Assembly (NCBI GenBank): GCA_039819485.1
Contig: JBCBRY010000001.1
Location: forward strand, 62,001-126,000
DNA from: UBA6168 sp039819485
Lineage (GTDB): Bacteria > Bacteroidota > Bacteroidia > Chitinophagales > Saprospiraceae
DNA length: 64,000 nt
Direction: 5' to 3'
Shown: in pieces, positions 10,174 through 19,544 of the stretch
Layout of the letters: the number at the start of each line of letters is the position of its first letter
Numbering within the stretch: position 1 is the first letter of the stretch
Notes under the pieces: generated by a model
The model's database searches: none
What the model was told of the DNA's origin: nothing
What the model saw: only the letters and a program-made list of their open reading frames with translations
Made by a program: the position numbers and the translations under genes

Positions 10174-12165
10174 ATGCAGGGTCACCAGTCTCCATATTGG
10201 GCGGTCATTTTCTTTATTCTTTCCCTGGTTCCTCCTTTGGCGGCCCAGGATACCGTACTTGACAGTCTGGAACAACTGGCGGCCCAAAGTACCGACTCGG
10301 CACGGATCGATGCCTTACTGGCTTGGGGCACCAAGTTACGGCAGGTTGACCTGGAACAATCAGCTAATGTTTTTAAAATGGCAAGGGACGAAGCAGCGGA
10401 GCTGGGCTATTTGCGACGGCAATTGCGGGCAGGCAACAAACTGGGCGTTTCCTACGGGATGATGGGCAACTATGGACAAGCCCTTGAGCAGTTCACAATT
10501 GGGCTGGATTTGCACACGGCCAGTGGCAACCTCCTTGGCATGGCTGAAAGTTATAACAACATCGGGATCGTTTATCAGCATACAGGCGATTATCCGAGTA
10601 GCATAGAAACGTATCTCTCCGCTTTGCCTTTGTACGACTCCCTCGATGACAAGTCGGGAACAGCGTCCTGCCTCCACAACATCGGGGTCGTCAATGATAT
10701 GATGGGGGAAGATGAAAATGCGCTGGAATATTTCAAAAAGGCACTCTTGCTGAAAAAGGAGGCAAGCACCGAACTGGATTATTCTCTCACGTTGCATAGT
10801 ATCGCCCTGGTTTATGATAGGCAGGCCAGGTATGATGAAGCATTGCAGCTGCTTTTCGAGCACCTGGAAATACTTCGAAAGTATCAGGACGGGGCCAGAG
10901 AAGCGAATACCTTAAATACCATTGGAAAACTTTATATATCGCTGGGTTCAATGGAAGCAGCAGAGAACTACTTGTTGGACAGCAGGGAAAAATGTATTGA
11001 ACTTGGAGTGAAAAGTCCGCTGTCCCATGTCTATTACAACCTGGCCAAAGTCCACCTGGACCGGAACAATCCTGCATTGGCCATTGATTTCCTAAACCAG
11101 TCAATCCTCATAGGTTCCGGGCTCAAAAGCGCAGTTTTACAAAAACAAGCACACGATCTAATGGTAGAGGCTTACTCCAAAGAAGGAAATTACCAACAGG
11201 CTCTGAAGCATCTGGAAATAGCCAATTCTTTTCGAGACAGTTTGTTCAGTGCTGAAAAAAACAGTGCCTTCCAACAGTGGCAATCCCGCTTGAACGTTTA
11301 TGAAAAAAACCAGCAATTGGAAGCGCAGCAGCGAGAACTCCGATGGCTCGATGAACGTCTCTTGCTGGACCGGCGGCTCCGATTAGCGCTGATCGCCGCC
11401 CTATTCGTAGTGATGGTGGCGGCTCTTTTGTTTTTCCAAAAAAACAAATTGCGAAAGCGGGCCAACCAGGAGTTGGCCCAAAAAAACCAACACATTGAGT
11501 CACAGCGGAAAGAAATAGCATCAATCAATGATGTTTTGGAAAAAAGGATGCTACGGGCTCAAATGAACCCTCACTTCATTTTCAATTCACTGAGTTCCAT
11601 CCAGCATTTTATCACAGCTAATGACAAGAAAAGTGCTTTGCGGTATCTGTCAAAATTTTCGAGCCTGTTACGTCAGGTGCTGGAAGATTCCATCACCAAC
11701 ACAACGGTTTTATCTGAAGAAGTCCAATTGTTAAAAACCTATCTCGAATTGGAAAGCCTTCGCTTCGATAAGGGGTTTGAATACCACATCCATATAAGTC
11801 CCGAACTGGACCCTCATACGACAGAAATTCCGATATTGCTCGTACAGCCTTATGTTGAAAACGCCATCCTTCATGGCCTAATGCCTAAAAAAGGACCACG
11901 TCAGCTGAACGTCTACTTTGAAAAAGAAATGAGCCAACTCGTCTGCCGCATTGTCGATAACGGGATCGGACGGAAAGCCGCCGCTGCCCTTAAAGCGCAG
12001 AAGAAAGGAAGCCATACTTCTCGAGGTATGCAAGTGGCCCAAAAACGCCTTGAGGCATTAAACAGGCAACAGGAAGAGCAGACCTTATTGGTTATCAATG
12101 ATTTATATGATGATCATCAGGCACCGCAGGGCACTGAAGTCATCATTAAAATTCCTGAAAGTTGA
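10174..12165 (+). CDS. TPR sensor histidine kinase, LytS/YehU type
   Basis: 663 residues. A signal peptide (1-25, ending in AAQ) leads to a periplasmic region of six to seven tetratricopeptide repeats (about 70-370; e.g. AESYNNIGIVYQHTGDY). A membrane helix (about 405-422) is followed by a coiled segment and a His_kinase domain: H467 in QMNPHFIFNSLSS is the phospho-acceptor, then LLVQPYVENAILHG (N box) and VDNGIGRKAA (G box). The start is the ATG before the signal peptide; a near-consensus -7 box (CATCTTTG) lies about 60 bases upstream. It forms a pair with the LytTR regulator 59 bases downstream. The stimulus is unknown; neighbouring secreted proteins suggest a cell-surface role, which is inference. 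Confidence 0.95.
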   Translation: MQGHQSPYWAVIFFILSLVPPLAAQDTVLDSLEQLAAQSTDSARIDALLAWGTKLRQVDLEQSANVFKMARDEAAELGYLRRQLRAGNKLGVSYGMMGNYGQALEQFTIGLDLHTASGNLLGMAESYNNIGIVYQHTGDYPSSIETYLSALPLYDSLDDKSGTASCLHNIGVVNDMMGEDENALEYFKKALLLKKEASTELDYSLTLHSIALVYDRQARYDEALQLLFEHLEILRKYQDGAREANTLNTIGKLYISLGSMEAAENYLLDSREKCIELGVKSPLSHVYYNLAKVHLDRNNPALAIDFLNQSILIGSGLKSAVLQKQAHDLMVEAYSKEGNYQQALKHLEIANSFRDSLFSAEKNSAFQQWQSRLNVYEKNQQLEAQQRELRWLDERLLLDRRLRLALIAALFVVMVAALLFFQKNKLRKRANQELAQKNQHIESQRKEIASINDVLEKRMLRAQMNPHFIFNSLSSIQHFITANDKKSALRYLSKFSSLLRQVLEDSITNTTVLSEEVQLLKTYLELESLRFDKGFEYHIHISPELDPHTTEIPILLVQPYVENAILHGLMPKKGPRQLNVYFEKEMSQLVCRIVDNGIGRKAAAALKAQKKGSHTSRGMQVAQKRLEALNRQQEEQTLLVINDLYDDHQAPQGTEVIIKIPES

Positions 12166-12224
12166 TTAAAATAAAAAACAACAAACATGACTCCTGTATC
12201 TTTAGCATAAAATAACAGCACCTC

Positions 12225-12980
12225 ATGATCAAAGCCATAATTGTTGAAGATGAAAAGCACAACCGGGAATCTTTGCACAACCTCCTGGCTGAATTTTGTC
12301 CAACCGTTGCGGTGATCGGCATGGCAGCTTCTGTAGGGGAAGGGCTGGCATTGATTAGAAACCAACGCCCAGACCTTGTCTTTTTGGATATTGAATTGAA
12401 TGCAGGAACCGGGTTTGACTTGTTGTCGCAATTGGACGGGCTGGAATTCGATGTGATTTTTACCACGGCTTTTGAACACTATGCATTAAGGGCTATCAAG
12501 TTCAGCTCGCTCGACTATCTGCTAAAGCCGATCGACTTGGACGAACTGCAACGGGCGGTTGCCAAAGCCGGACAGAAAAAAAGCATCGCCGCCCAAAAAG
12601 CACAACTCGAAATCCTGATGGCCAACTTAAACCAAGTAGGAAACACCACCTCCTCAAGAATCTGCCTTTCAACGAGCGACAGTCTGGAGTTTGTCCATAC
12701 CAATGATATACTATTTTGTGAAGCCAATGGATCGTACACTAATTTCCACCTCAAGGGCAACCGAAAGATATTAGTGAGCAAAAACCTTAAAGAGTATGAA
12801 CAATTACTGGACAAGGACAGATTTATGCGGGTACACAATCGGTACCTTATCAACCTTGGTGAAGTTCAGCGGTATATTAAAACCGACGGTGGCCACATCC
12901 TGATGAGCAACGGAGATGACATTGCGATTTCACCTAGGAAGCGGAAAGCATTCCTGGAAAAAATGGGTATGGGTGACTGA
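12225..12980 (+). CDS. LytTR-family response regulator
   Basis: 251 residues. Receiver domain at 1-120 with acidic pocket E8/D9, phosphorylated D55 (DLVFLDIEL) and the conserved Lys in YLLKPID. The LytTR DNA-binding domain spans ~145-250 (NDILFCEANGSYTNFHL, FMRVHNRYLINL). It is the cognate partner of the histidine kinase just upstream. A TATCTTTA sequence at about 12197, one base from the TAnnTTTG -7 consensus, could give it a promoter of its own. Its target genes cannot be named from the window. Confidence 0.95.
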   Translation: MIKAIIVEDEKHNRESLHNLLAEFCPTVAVIGMAASVGEGLALIRNQRPDLVFLDIELNAGTGFDLLSQLDGLEFDVIFTTAFEHYALRAIKFSSLDYLLKPIDLDELQRAVAKAGQKKSIAAQKAQLEILMANLNQVGNTTSSRICLSTSDSLEFVHTNDILFCEANGSYTNFHLKGNRKILVSKNLKEYEQLLDKDRFMRVHNRYLINLGEVQRYIKTDGGHILMSNGDDIAISPRKRKAFLEKMGMGD

Positions 12981-13095
12981 TTCTAATCAAATGCCCACCG
13001 CTTCATTCATGCAATAGCCCCCCAGTAGTCGGCAGTACGACTACACCACGAACTTAAAAGAAAAATTAATTTGGCCGGAAAAGAAATCTAAAGTC

Positions 13096-13335
13096 CTACG
13101 ATCGGGAATGGATCTTATGTTTGATGGATTGGACTAAGGAAGGAGAAACTTTTTTACGATGAATACGACTTTTCACAAATTCACGGAACGATTGTTCTTG
13201 ACTCAGCAAAGCACGGTAATTTTTATTTGTCTTTATCTCTTCTAACATTTCTCTTTCAGCATCGGGGGTCAATTGGTTATCCAGCAACAAATTGAGGCGC
13301 TGAATAAAGTCCTGGCTGTTTTGAAAGTTGTTCAT
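13096..13335 (-). CDS. Small putative anti-sigma protein
   Basis: 79 residues, highly charged and helical (IQRLNLLLDNQLTPDAEREMLEEI, EQSFREFVKSRI), with no membrane segment and no cysteines, so no zinc-binding anti-sigma motif of the usual HxxxCxxC kind. It lies 271 bases downstream of an ECF sigma gene on the same strand. Short helical proteins in this place in related bacteria are usually called anti-sigma factors. The role rests on position and composition only. Confidence 0.65.
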   Translation of the reverse strand: MNNFQNSQDFIQRLNLLLDNQLTPDAEREMLEEIKTNKNYRALLSQEQSFREFVKSRIHRKKVSPSLVQSIKHKIHSRS

Positions 13336-13529
13336 CGCAAAAATATTTTAGCTCGCCCACCGGGCCCCAACCACTAAACAGCTCCTGCCCACCGTAAAAC
13401 AGCCCCCTGTAAACGGAGTTCCTGAAATGGAAAAGCTGGTAGCTGCGAATAGGTTGGTGGTGAAGGAAAACATGATTTTTAATGTTTGAAGCCGATTTGG
13501 CAAAAATGGTTTAAAAAAAATAGGTTTCT

Positions 13530-13601
13530 GGTTTTTGGTTCCTGGTTTTTGGTTGCCGATCAAAAGCAAACCAAAAAACCAAAAACCCTCAACCAAAAAC
13601 C
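13530..13601. repeat. Hairpin built from TTGGTTTT-type words
   Basis: Left arm GGTTTTTGGTT (13530-13540) and right arm AACCAAAAACC (13591-13601) are exact complements, with further copies of the same word between. A 20+ base stretch of it is identical to part of the hairpin at 15329-15393. It sits directly after the sigma gene stop and may act as its terminator. The region 13336-13606 otherwise holds only a doubtful short frame. Confidence 0.7.
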
Positions 13602-13606
13602 AATTA

Positions 13607-14188
13607 TTATCCACGCTTGTCCTCGAAGCCGAGGTGTTCAGCGTAAGCTTTCAGTTTTTTCTTCAGTTCGTTACGGGCCCGGAACAAACGGGACCGAACC
13701 GTACCGATCGGAATATCGAGTATCTTGGCAATTTCCTCGTAGGTGAAATCCTCGATGTCGCACAGGAGGATGACCGTGCGGAAATCCACCGGCAGGGAGT
13801 TGATCGCCAAAGTTACTTCATCGCCCATCAGATAGTTAAACATTTCAGAACGCATATCGAGGCTACCGGTCAAAGGCGTATCCTCCCGGTCCTGATGAGT
13901 GATGTAGTCTTGTAGCTCCACTTTGTTCGGAGTCTTTACCCGCTTGCGGTACTCATTGATGAAAGCATTCTTGGCAATCGTAAACAGCCATGCTTTCGCA
14001 TTAGTTCCCTCTTCGTAACGGGCAATGAAACGCCAAGCCTTCATCATGGCATCCTGAAACAGGTCGTTGGCATCTTCTTCGTTACCGGTCAGGTGGTAGC
14101 AGAAGTTGTACAGCGCATCCGCATGAGGCATCAGCTCCAGGTCGAAAATGCGCTCGTAATTACTGGTCTTGTTGGTCATTGTAAGCAT
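13607..14188 (-). CDS. ECF RNA polymerase sigma factor
   Basis: 193 residues, usual ECF length. Region 2 is clear (DANDLFQDAMMKAWRFI, then KAWLFTIAKNAFINEYRKR), as is region 4 with its helix-turn-helix (FTYEEIAKILDIPIGTVRSR). The start could be either of two nearby ATGs (MLTMTNKT); the upstream one is used. It faces away from the LytTR region and is followed on its strand by the small putative anti-sigma gene. This type is widespread and constitutive-looking in Bacteroidota, often with house-keeping stress roles. Confidence 0.95.
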   Translation of the reverse strand: MLTMTNKTSNYERIFDLELMPHADALYNFCYHLTGNEEDANDLFQDAMMKAWRFIARYEEGTNAKAWLFTIAKNAFINEYRKRVKTPNKVELQDYITHQDREDTPLTGSLDMRSEMFNYLMGDEVTLAINSLPVDFRTVILLCDIEDFTYEEIAKILDIPIGTVRSRLFRARNELKKKLKAYAEHLGFEDKRG

Positions 14189-14326
14189 AATACTCTCGTT
14201 TTCAGTTGTTGGTTAGGGAAGAGAATTAAGGCTCTTCCAAAGTGGTTTTATTGCGCCGACGGGGAAAGAACATCTGCAGTTCCCCCAAAAGTTCCTGAAA
14301 ACGAATTTTTTTTAAAAAAAATAAAA

Positions 14327-14357
14327 AAGGCCCTGTAACGCCTGGCTACAGGGCCTT
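14327..14357 (-). terminator. Rho-independent terminator
   Basis: Perfect 11-bp stem AAGGCCCTGTA / TACAGGGCCTT with a 9-nt loop. Read on the minus strand it is followed by a T-rich run, so it ends transcription of the membrane protein gene whose stop is at 14509. The rest of 14189-14508 shows no gene; it holds the promoter region of the sigma gene. Confidence 0.85.
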
Positions 14358-14508
14358 CTTTAATTGAAAATAAAGAACGATAAATTAAGCTATTCCTCCG
14401 ATTAACTCTTTAAGTTATCCACTCAAATATTTGCAAAAAAAATACGGCAGTCGAGGATTTACATCCTTGTACATACCTTTTGGCTGCATTCTCTATTTTC
14501 AATTAAAA

Positions 14509-15300
14509 TCATCCTCCAACCAAGTGATCTTCCAGGTCGTTACTTCCCTCCGATTCTGCATTCAGCTGGGTGATATCTTCAAAAGCTGCATAGATCATAC
14601 AGTACACAGCCGGCAACGTAAACAAAAGACCGATACAGAGTGCAATCATTCCTGCCATACCAATCAGGCCGATCACAATGTAAAAGCCAAGGAAAATAAA
14701 CCATTTCTTTGTAATGAGTTTTCGGCTGGATTCCATGGCATCCCAAAATTGCATCTTGTAAAAAACCACAAACTTGTAGGACCAACTGTAGGCAATACCA
14801 AAATAGATCACGGGAAGCATCAGCCAAAATGTCCATTTTTCTGGAAAGGGAGGTACGGTACCCTGCATGCCTATTGGATCGTTCAATGTTTCCATATACC
14901 ATTCTACCAGACCGGTATCCTTGATCATAATGATGAACGGAACCATGGCGGCAATGATGATCAAGCCCTGTACCAGTGCCGTTAGTGCCAATTGCCCGAT
15001 GTGGTCAAACCCTTTGAAAAAATCACCAAACTCGGTGTTCTCGTTCCGCCACAGTTTATTGGCTACAATATAAAACCCAACGCCCAGGGCAGGTGAAATG
15101 AACAGGGAATTAGCAATGGTACCGATAAAAGGAATCAGGCTAATGACCAACGTGATAATGACAACCAGCAATAAAAAGCCGATATAACCGCCCCAGTTCT
15201 TTTTCGCAATTTCAAATCCTCGGCTGATGTAATCACCGAATTTAAAGTCGTACCCTTCTTCGATAATGCGTTCAATTTTTTCTTTTGGATCTTCGTACAT
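14509..15300 (-). CDS. Multi-pass membrane protein, DUF975-like
   Basis: 263 residues from the ATG at 15300 (MYEDPKEKIERIIEEGYDF). A longer frame runs up to 15402, but its extra 34 codons are made of the TTGGTTTT hairpin repeat and are not credible. About five to six hydrophobic helices are visible (IGFLLLVVIITLVISLIPFIG, LTALVQGLIIIAAMVPFIIM, FIFLGFYIVIGLIGMAGMIAL). The pattern of a charged N-terminus, GNWG-like start of the first helix and paired helices recalls DUF975/DUF4013 membrane proteins. The function is unknown. Confidence 0.85.
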   Translation of the reverse strand: MYEDPKEKIERIIEEGYDFKFGDYISRGFEIAKKNWGGYIGFLLLVVIITLVISLIPFIGTIANSLFISPALGVGFYIVANKLWRNENTEFGDFFKGFDHIGQLALTALVQGLIIIAAMVPFIIMIKDTGLVEWYMETLNDPIGMQGTVPPFPEKWTFWLMLPVIYFGIAYSWSYKFVVFYKMQFWDAMESSRKLITKKWFIFLGFYIVIGLIGMAGMIALCIGLLFTLPAVYCMIYAAFEDITQLNAESEGSNDLEDHLVGG

Positions 15301-15328
15301 TGTTTTGATTTTTTTGTGAAAGTTAATT

Positions 15329-15393
15329 GGTTTTTGGTTCCTGGTTTTTGGTGCATGCTTCCCGGCCAAACCAAGAACCAAAAACCAAAAACC
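15329..15393. repeat. TTGGTTTT-type hairpin, second copy
   Basis: Arms at 15329-15352 and 15370-15393 are nearly complementary over 24 bases, with the loop holding GCATGCTTCCCGGCC. The left arm shares a run of more than 20 identical bases with the hairpin at 13530. It lies just upstream of the membrane protein start, so it could affect its transcript leader. Confidence 0.7.
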
Positions 15394-15443
15394 ATGAACC
15401 ATGAACCTCCATTAGGCTTAAAATTAAAAATTTTCCCCATAAG

Positions 15444-15479
15444 AAAAGCGGCTACCATTCAGAATGATAGCCGCTTTTT
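15444..15479 (-). terminator. Terminator of the foldase gene
   Basis: A 16-bp stem with one mismatch (AAAAGCGGCTACCATT / AATGATAGCCGCTTTT) lies 20 bases past the stop of the PpiD-like gene on the minus strand, with A-rich flank that reads as T on that strand. Confidence 0.85.
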
Positions 15480-15500
15480 ATGCAAACGTTATCTCATCGG

Positions 15501-17672
15501 TTAAAAGAACCGCGAGCGGTTGTCGGTAATATCTGCGTTTTTCCGCAGCGACGGCATCAGTTTGACCCCGACCTGTCCACGGTCAGAAATCTGAGCTGTC
15601 TGACGGGTGAAAGATGCATTTGCCGGAGCTGGAGCTGGTTTGTTGGTCGGCAAGACCACGTACACCCCGGTGTTGCCCGCTACCGCGGCAGATGGCTGGT
15701 TCAAGTCAGTTTTGAATGCTTCAGCCACTACTTTTGGTTCAGAGCCAGCACCCGGAATGGTAGCAGCCGCATATGCTACGTTGGTAGCTGTATCCACTTT
15801 CGTAGAATATTTTGCAGCAATTGACTGCAAATCAGTCATCCCACTTAGCTGAGATTTGATCAGCTCGGCTTTTTTCCGGTTGATCACATCTGCTTCCATA
15901 TCTGGTTTGACATTCTGATAACTTGGAATACCTGCCGGGCGGATGCTCTGCAAGGCGGTCACTGCATATTTACTAACATGGTACTCTCCAGGATTTTGGA
16001 AACTATATATCTGAGGAGATACCTGGCCCACATCGGCTGGCTCTATATTTTGGCTGGTGCCAAAAGCCCATTTGATCATTTCTCTTGCGCCCTGACCAGT
16101 GCCAAGCCCTAATAAAGAAAAATCATTGGCTTTTAAGGCAGGTGAGGTTGACACTGTATATCCTTTTTCAGCAGCAGCTGCGCGCATCTGATCGATGGTG
16201 GCATTTTCTTCTTGTAGTTGCAGGGCATACTCTTTGATTTCGTCCTGGGTATCCTGGCTTGGAATGATCGGCCGGGAAAGAGTAGCTATCTGCAATGATG
16301 GCTCGTTCGTTTCATAAACCCGGTCATATACCTGAATCAGGTGAACACCAAACTGCGTGATCACTGAATATACTTTTCCTGGCTCTCCCTGGAAGAAACA
16401 TACATCGTTAAATTCTTTCACCATCGTACCCTGAGAGAACGTTCCCAAATCTCCGCCTTTTCCCGCATTGGACGCATCTTCACTATTGGCGATAGCCAGT
16501 TCTTCAAACGTATTCAGGCCAGTTTCCACCAGGTTCTTCAGCGAATCGATGGTTTTCTGTGCAGCCTGCAAGGAAGGAAGGTCATTGGCCCGACGAAGAA
16601 TATGACGGGCAGCAACAGAATCAGGAACGATTTTTCGATCAGTGATTTTCACAGCATTGTACGCTCCGCGATCAAGGTATGGTCCGTACACCCCTCCAAC
16701 TTCCATGTTGTACAAAGTATCGGCAATGGCAGTTGGCAAAGCATCTTTTTTGAAATAAGCACCATCAATGGTACCGAGGTTACTTTCCACGTACAAGGAG
16801 TCATTCTCCGTATTGATGAAACCCGGGATCAAGTCGGCAACTTCCTGACTGATATTGGCAGAATCTGCCGCAGAAGGGAATACGTCGAGCGTCACATAAT
16901 CAAGTAGGCGGGTCTCTTCTTCTTGCTTGTACTTGTTTTTGTTTTCACTGAAATACGCCTCATAATCGGCCTCTTCCAATGGCACATCCGCATTATCGAT
17001 TTCATCGTAGGGGACTTGCACGTAGACAAAATCTACTTTCTTATTTTGGGCCTCGCCAATCATTTCAGCCTGCCAGGTCGGCATGTACATACCTTTCGAA
17101 ACCATGTTGGAAAGCTTGGTCTGCAGGGCATCCTTCACTACTTCTTTTTCCTGGTGAGCCCAGCGATATTTAAAATCGGCAATCAATTGCTGCTCGCTGA
17201 TCATTTGATCGATCCGGCCAGGTGTGGTCACAATTTCTTTCAGCTGGTTCAACTGGTCCATGTCAATCTGCCCGGGCGCATTGGGGTTTTGGTAGCGGCT
17301 GCGCATCACATTGCTGATGCGGGTTTGGTCAGGTCCGAACTGCAAATTGAGCAATTCCGGTTTACCCACTCCGAGGCCAACAGCTTCCGCTTCGTTGCGG
17401 ATCAGGGCTTCGTCCACAAAATAGTTCCACAGAAAGTTGCGACCCGCAAAGGCATCCGTCTGCGCACCTGAATACAGCATGTCGTGTATCTGGTTGAATT
17501 CCTGGTATTCGATTTTCCGGCCTTCGATGTCTCCGACCATGGTCTGGCTGCCACCGAAGAAGCTCTGGTTCGGATTGTCAAACATCAACATCAAAATAAA
17601 GAGGGCCAAGGCTGCGGCCAACGAGCCGATCAGCAACCACTTTTTCTGGCGAATTTTTCCTATCAGGGCCAT
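15501..17672 (-). CDS. PpiD/SurA-like periplasmic peptidyl-prolyl isomerase
   Basis: 723 residues. The N-terminus is cytoplasmic and basic (MALIGKIRQKKW) with one membrane helix (about 12-34), then a SurA_N/PpiD-type chaperone region (residues ~50-230) and a rotamase domain at about 350-450 (DSVAARHILRR, SEDASNAGKGGDLGTFSQGTMVKEF, VITQFGVHLIQVYDR). A further alpha/beta region follows. The length and layout fit the membrane-anchored PpiD family, which helps fold proteins leaving the Sec channel. That suits a genome exporting many large T9SS clients. It has its own terminator. Confidence 0.93.
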   Translation of the reverse strand: MALIGKIRQKKWLLIGSLAAALALFILMLMFDNPNQSFFGGSQTMVGDIEGRKIEYQEFNQIHDMLYSGAQTDAFAGRNFLWNYFVDEALIRNEAEAVGLGVGKPELLNLQFGPDQTRISNVMRSRYQNPNAPGQIDMDQLNQLKEIVTTPGRIDQMISEQQLIADFKYRWAHQEKEVVKDALQTKLSNMVSKGMYMPTWQAEMIGEAQNKKVDFVYVQVPYDEIDNADVPLEEADYEAYFSENKNKYKQEEETRLLDYVTLDVFPSAADSANISQEVADLIPGFINTENDSLYVESNLGTIDGAYFKKDALPTAIADTLYNMEVGGVYGPYLDRGAYNAVKITDRKIVPDSVAARHILRRANDLPSLQAAQKTIDSLKNLVETGLNTFEELAIANSEDASNAGKGGDLGTFSQGTMVKEFNDVCFFQGEPGKVYSVITQFGVHLIQVYDRVYETNEPSLQIATLSRPIIPSQDTQDEIKEYALQLQEENATIDQMRAAAAEKGYTVSTSPALKANDFSLLGLGTGQGAREMIKWAFGTSQNIEPADVGQVSPQIYSFQNPGEYHVSKYAVTALQSIRPAGIPSYQNVKPDMEADVINRKKAELIKSQLSGMTDLQSIAAKYSTKVDTATNVAYAAATIPGAGSEPKVVAEAFKTDLNQPSAAVAGNTGVYVVLPTNKPAPAPANASFTRQTAQISDRGQVGVKLMPSLRKNADITDNRSRFF

Positions 17673-18067
17673 TTGAAACTGCTTTTTTAGTGGTGAACGG
17701 TGAATGGTGAATGGTGAATTTGTTGTTGCATAAACAGCATTCTCCGACCACCTTTGTAATATTTTTGGGAAAGATCGAGGGATATTTAAGCCAATGTTGA
17801 ATGGGATTCCCTGTTTTCCGTTTTATAAAAGATGAAAAAAGAAAATTTGTAACGATTTGATTTAAAAAGGGTTACGAGTAAAAGGATTTGATTTTCAATA
17901 TTACGAAAATCACCTTCTCAAAAATTCTGGCAAAAGTAAAGGGTTTGATAGGGAAATCAAAACGAAAGTAGCCCCGATTAAGGGCTATCCGACAAACCTT
18001 TTGCCCGGGGATTTTGCCGCTGTCGCTTTTCATCCGTCTCTTCTATATTTGCCCAAAAACACAGACA
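17673..18067. other. Intergenic region with a 7-bp tandem repeat
   Basis: Divergent promoter space of 395 bases. At 17692-17719 there are four copies of a 7-base unit (GGTGAAC, then GGTGAAT three times) just upstream of the foldase start. The rest is AT-rich with no gene that I can support. Confidence 0.7.
18044..18051 (+). promoter_or_regulatory. Probable -7 promoter box
   Basis: TATATTTG matches the Bacteroidota TAnnTTTG -7 consensus exactly and ends 16 bases before the ATG at 18068. No good -33 box (TTTG) was seen at the expected spacing. Confidence 0.5.
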
Positions 18068-18508
18068 ATGAACCATCAATTTTCCACCAGGGAACAAATT
18101 ATCGAAACGGTCAACCGTCTTTTCGTCTATACGGACTATCGAAAATGGGATCAATTGCTAAACGAAGTTTTTGCCCCTGAAGTCTTTTTTGATGTATCAT
18201 CCTTGGGTGGCGGACCCGCCGAAAAAATAGCTGCCAGCGCCATTACCAAAATGTGGCAGGAAGGTCTCGCCGGGCTGGATGCCATCCACCACCAAAGTGG
18301 CAATTTCCTCATCGAAACCGATGGAATTGAAGCTACGGTTTTTGCGTATGCCATTGCCTCTCATTATAAAAAAGAGGCAAAAAATGGCCATGTCCGGGAA
18401 TTCATCGGTAGTTACGACCTGCACCTCGTCAAAACGGAAAATGGCTGGCGCATCGACCAGTTCAAATACAATTTGAAATACACCGATGGCAACATGGCGT
18501 TGAATTAA
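18068..18508 (+). CDS. SnoaL/NTF2-like protein
   Basis: 146 residues from the ATG at 18068 (MNHQFSTREQIIETVNRLF); the frame extends upstream but the extension crosses the promoter box. The order of elements, an N-terminal helix, then VYTDYRKWDQLLNEVFAPEVFFDVS, GLDAIHHQSGNFLIE, and GSYDLHLVKTENGWRIDQFKY, is that of the SnoaL-like (NTF2-fold) family. Members include small cyclases, isomerases and ligand-binding proteins; no catalytic pattern decides here. It is followed by an AraC regulator on the same strand. Confidence 0.85.
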   Translation: MNHQFSTREQIIETVNRLFVYTDYRKWDQLLNEVFAPEVFFDVSSLGGGPAEKIAASAITKMWQEGLAGLDAIHHQSGNFLIETDGIEATVFAYAIASHYKKEAKNGHVREFIGSYDLHLVKTENGWRIDQFKYNLKYTDGNMALN

Positions 18509-18521
18509 ATGAAATATCCAA

Positions 18522-18589
18522 AATGAAGAATGATGAATTCAAAGTAGGTTAATTTTTCATTCTTCATTCTCAATTCATCATTCTTCATT
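18522..18589. repeat. TTCATTC-type hairpin
   Basis: An 18-bp perfect inverted repeat: AATGAAGAATGATGAATT at 18522-18539 and its complement at 18572-18589. The spacer and downstream bases (to ~18610) are more TTCATTC words. The same vocabulary recurs at 23085-23132. It probably terminates the SnoaL-like gene. Confidence 0.75.
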
Positions 18590-18612
18590 CTTCATTCTCA
18601 ACCCTTCATTAA

Positions 18613-19512
18613 ATGTCCGTCATCATTCACCATTCCCTAGCGGATTTTATCAAGACCATCGGAGGCGACCTGGAGCAATCGGAAGAATTTACCATTCACA
18701 CCTTTTCGGAAATACACCCGGCGGAGGTAAGTGAATCCCCACTCTTCCGGGCCAACTATTTTTCATTTGTCCTGATCAAATCGGGCAAGGGCTGGTACAC
18801 TACCGATAACCATCGTTTTGCGACCCGGGATCACACCCTCTATTTTACCAATCCAGGGCATTTAAAATCTTTTGGCTTCGAAGAAAGATACGACTCTTAC
18901 CTGATTACGCTCAGCGAGCATTTTTTAAAAAGAAATATCCACCCCGATGTCTTTTCAGAGTTCTCCTTTATGCTGGCCGAAACCATTCCCGCCCAATATC
19001 TGGAAGAACCCCTGTTCAATGAATTATGGCAATTGGCCCATCAGATCTATGCAGAGTACAAAAGCAGCTCTCCTTTGAGGTTCAAGATCATCTCCAATTA
19101 TTTCATGGTCTTTCTGTTGAAAGTAAAAGAAATGATCTACCGGGATTACGACCCCATCGAGGAGGGTGGCCGCAGCTCGGAAATTGTCAAAACGTTCAAA
19201 AAAGACCTCGAACAGCATTTCCGCGAACTGAGTACAGGAAAAACCACCAAGCAGTACCTGCTGAAAGATTTCGCAGAGCGACAATATCTGCACCCCAATT
19301 ATTTCGGTACGGTCATCAAAAGCAAAACCGGCCGCTCGGTTTCCGAGTGGATGGCCGAAAAAATGATCGCCGAAACCCAGGCCCTGCTCCGCAACACCCG
19401 TATGCCCATCAAAGAAATTGCCTACCAGTTCGGCTTCTCCGAACCCACCCATTTCACCAAGTTTTTCAAAAAACACACCGGCTCCACCCCTGGCGCCTAT
19501 CGTAATGGCTAA
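18613..19512 (+). CDS. AraC-family transcriptional regulator
   Basis: 299 residues. An N-terminal cupin-like sensing domain (residues ~30-140; FVLIKSGKGWYTTDNHRF, LYFTNPGHLKSFGFEE) precedes a C-terminal pair of helix-turn-helix motifs (about 195-299; LKDFAERQYLHPNYFGTVIK and MPIKEIAYQFGFSEPTHFTKFFKKHTGSTPGAYR). It reads into the SDR gene 201 bases downstream, and the same AraC-then-SDR order occurs again at 24971-23133, so the SDR is the likely target. The effector is unknown. Confidence 0.93.
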   Translation: MSVIIHHSLADFIKTIGGDLEQSEEFTIHTFSEIHPAEVSESPLFRANYFSFVLIKSGKGWYTTDNHRFATRDHTLYFTNPGHLKSFGFEERYDSYLITLSEHFLKRNIHPDVFSEFSFMLAETIPAQYLEEPLFNELWQLAHQIYAEYKSSSPLRFKIISNYFMVFLLKVKEMIYRDYDPIEEGGRSSEIVKTFKKDLEQHFRELSTGKTTKQYLLKDFAERQYLHPNYFGTVIKSKTGRSVSEWMAEKMIAETQALLRNTRMPIKEIAYQFGFSEPTHFTKFFKKHTGSTPGAYRNG

Positions 19513-19543
19513 CTGTACTGATTGGCCAACTTAGGGGCAGCCC
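19513..19543 (+). repeat. Solo end of the 33-kb MITE-like element
   Basis: CTGTACTGATTGGCCAACTT and the bases after it match, with about three differences over 29 bases, the reverse complement of the right end of the element at 33014-33157, and also resemble its left end through GGGRCAGCC. No second end is seen nearby, so it is a lone end or a decayed copy. Confidence 0.6.
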
Positions 19544-19544
19544 C

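Noticed and set aside
13348..13614. 88-codon minus-strand frame between sigma and the putative anti-sigma gene
   Set aside because: Half of it is the TTGGTTTT hairpin; the remaining ~40 codons (from an ATG at about 13473) show no recognisable feature, though a small peptide cannot be excluded.
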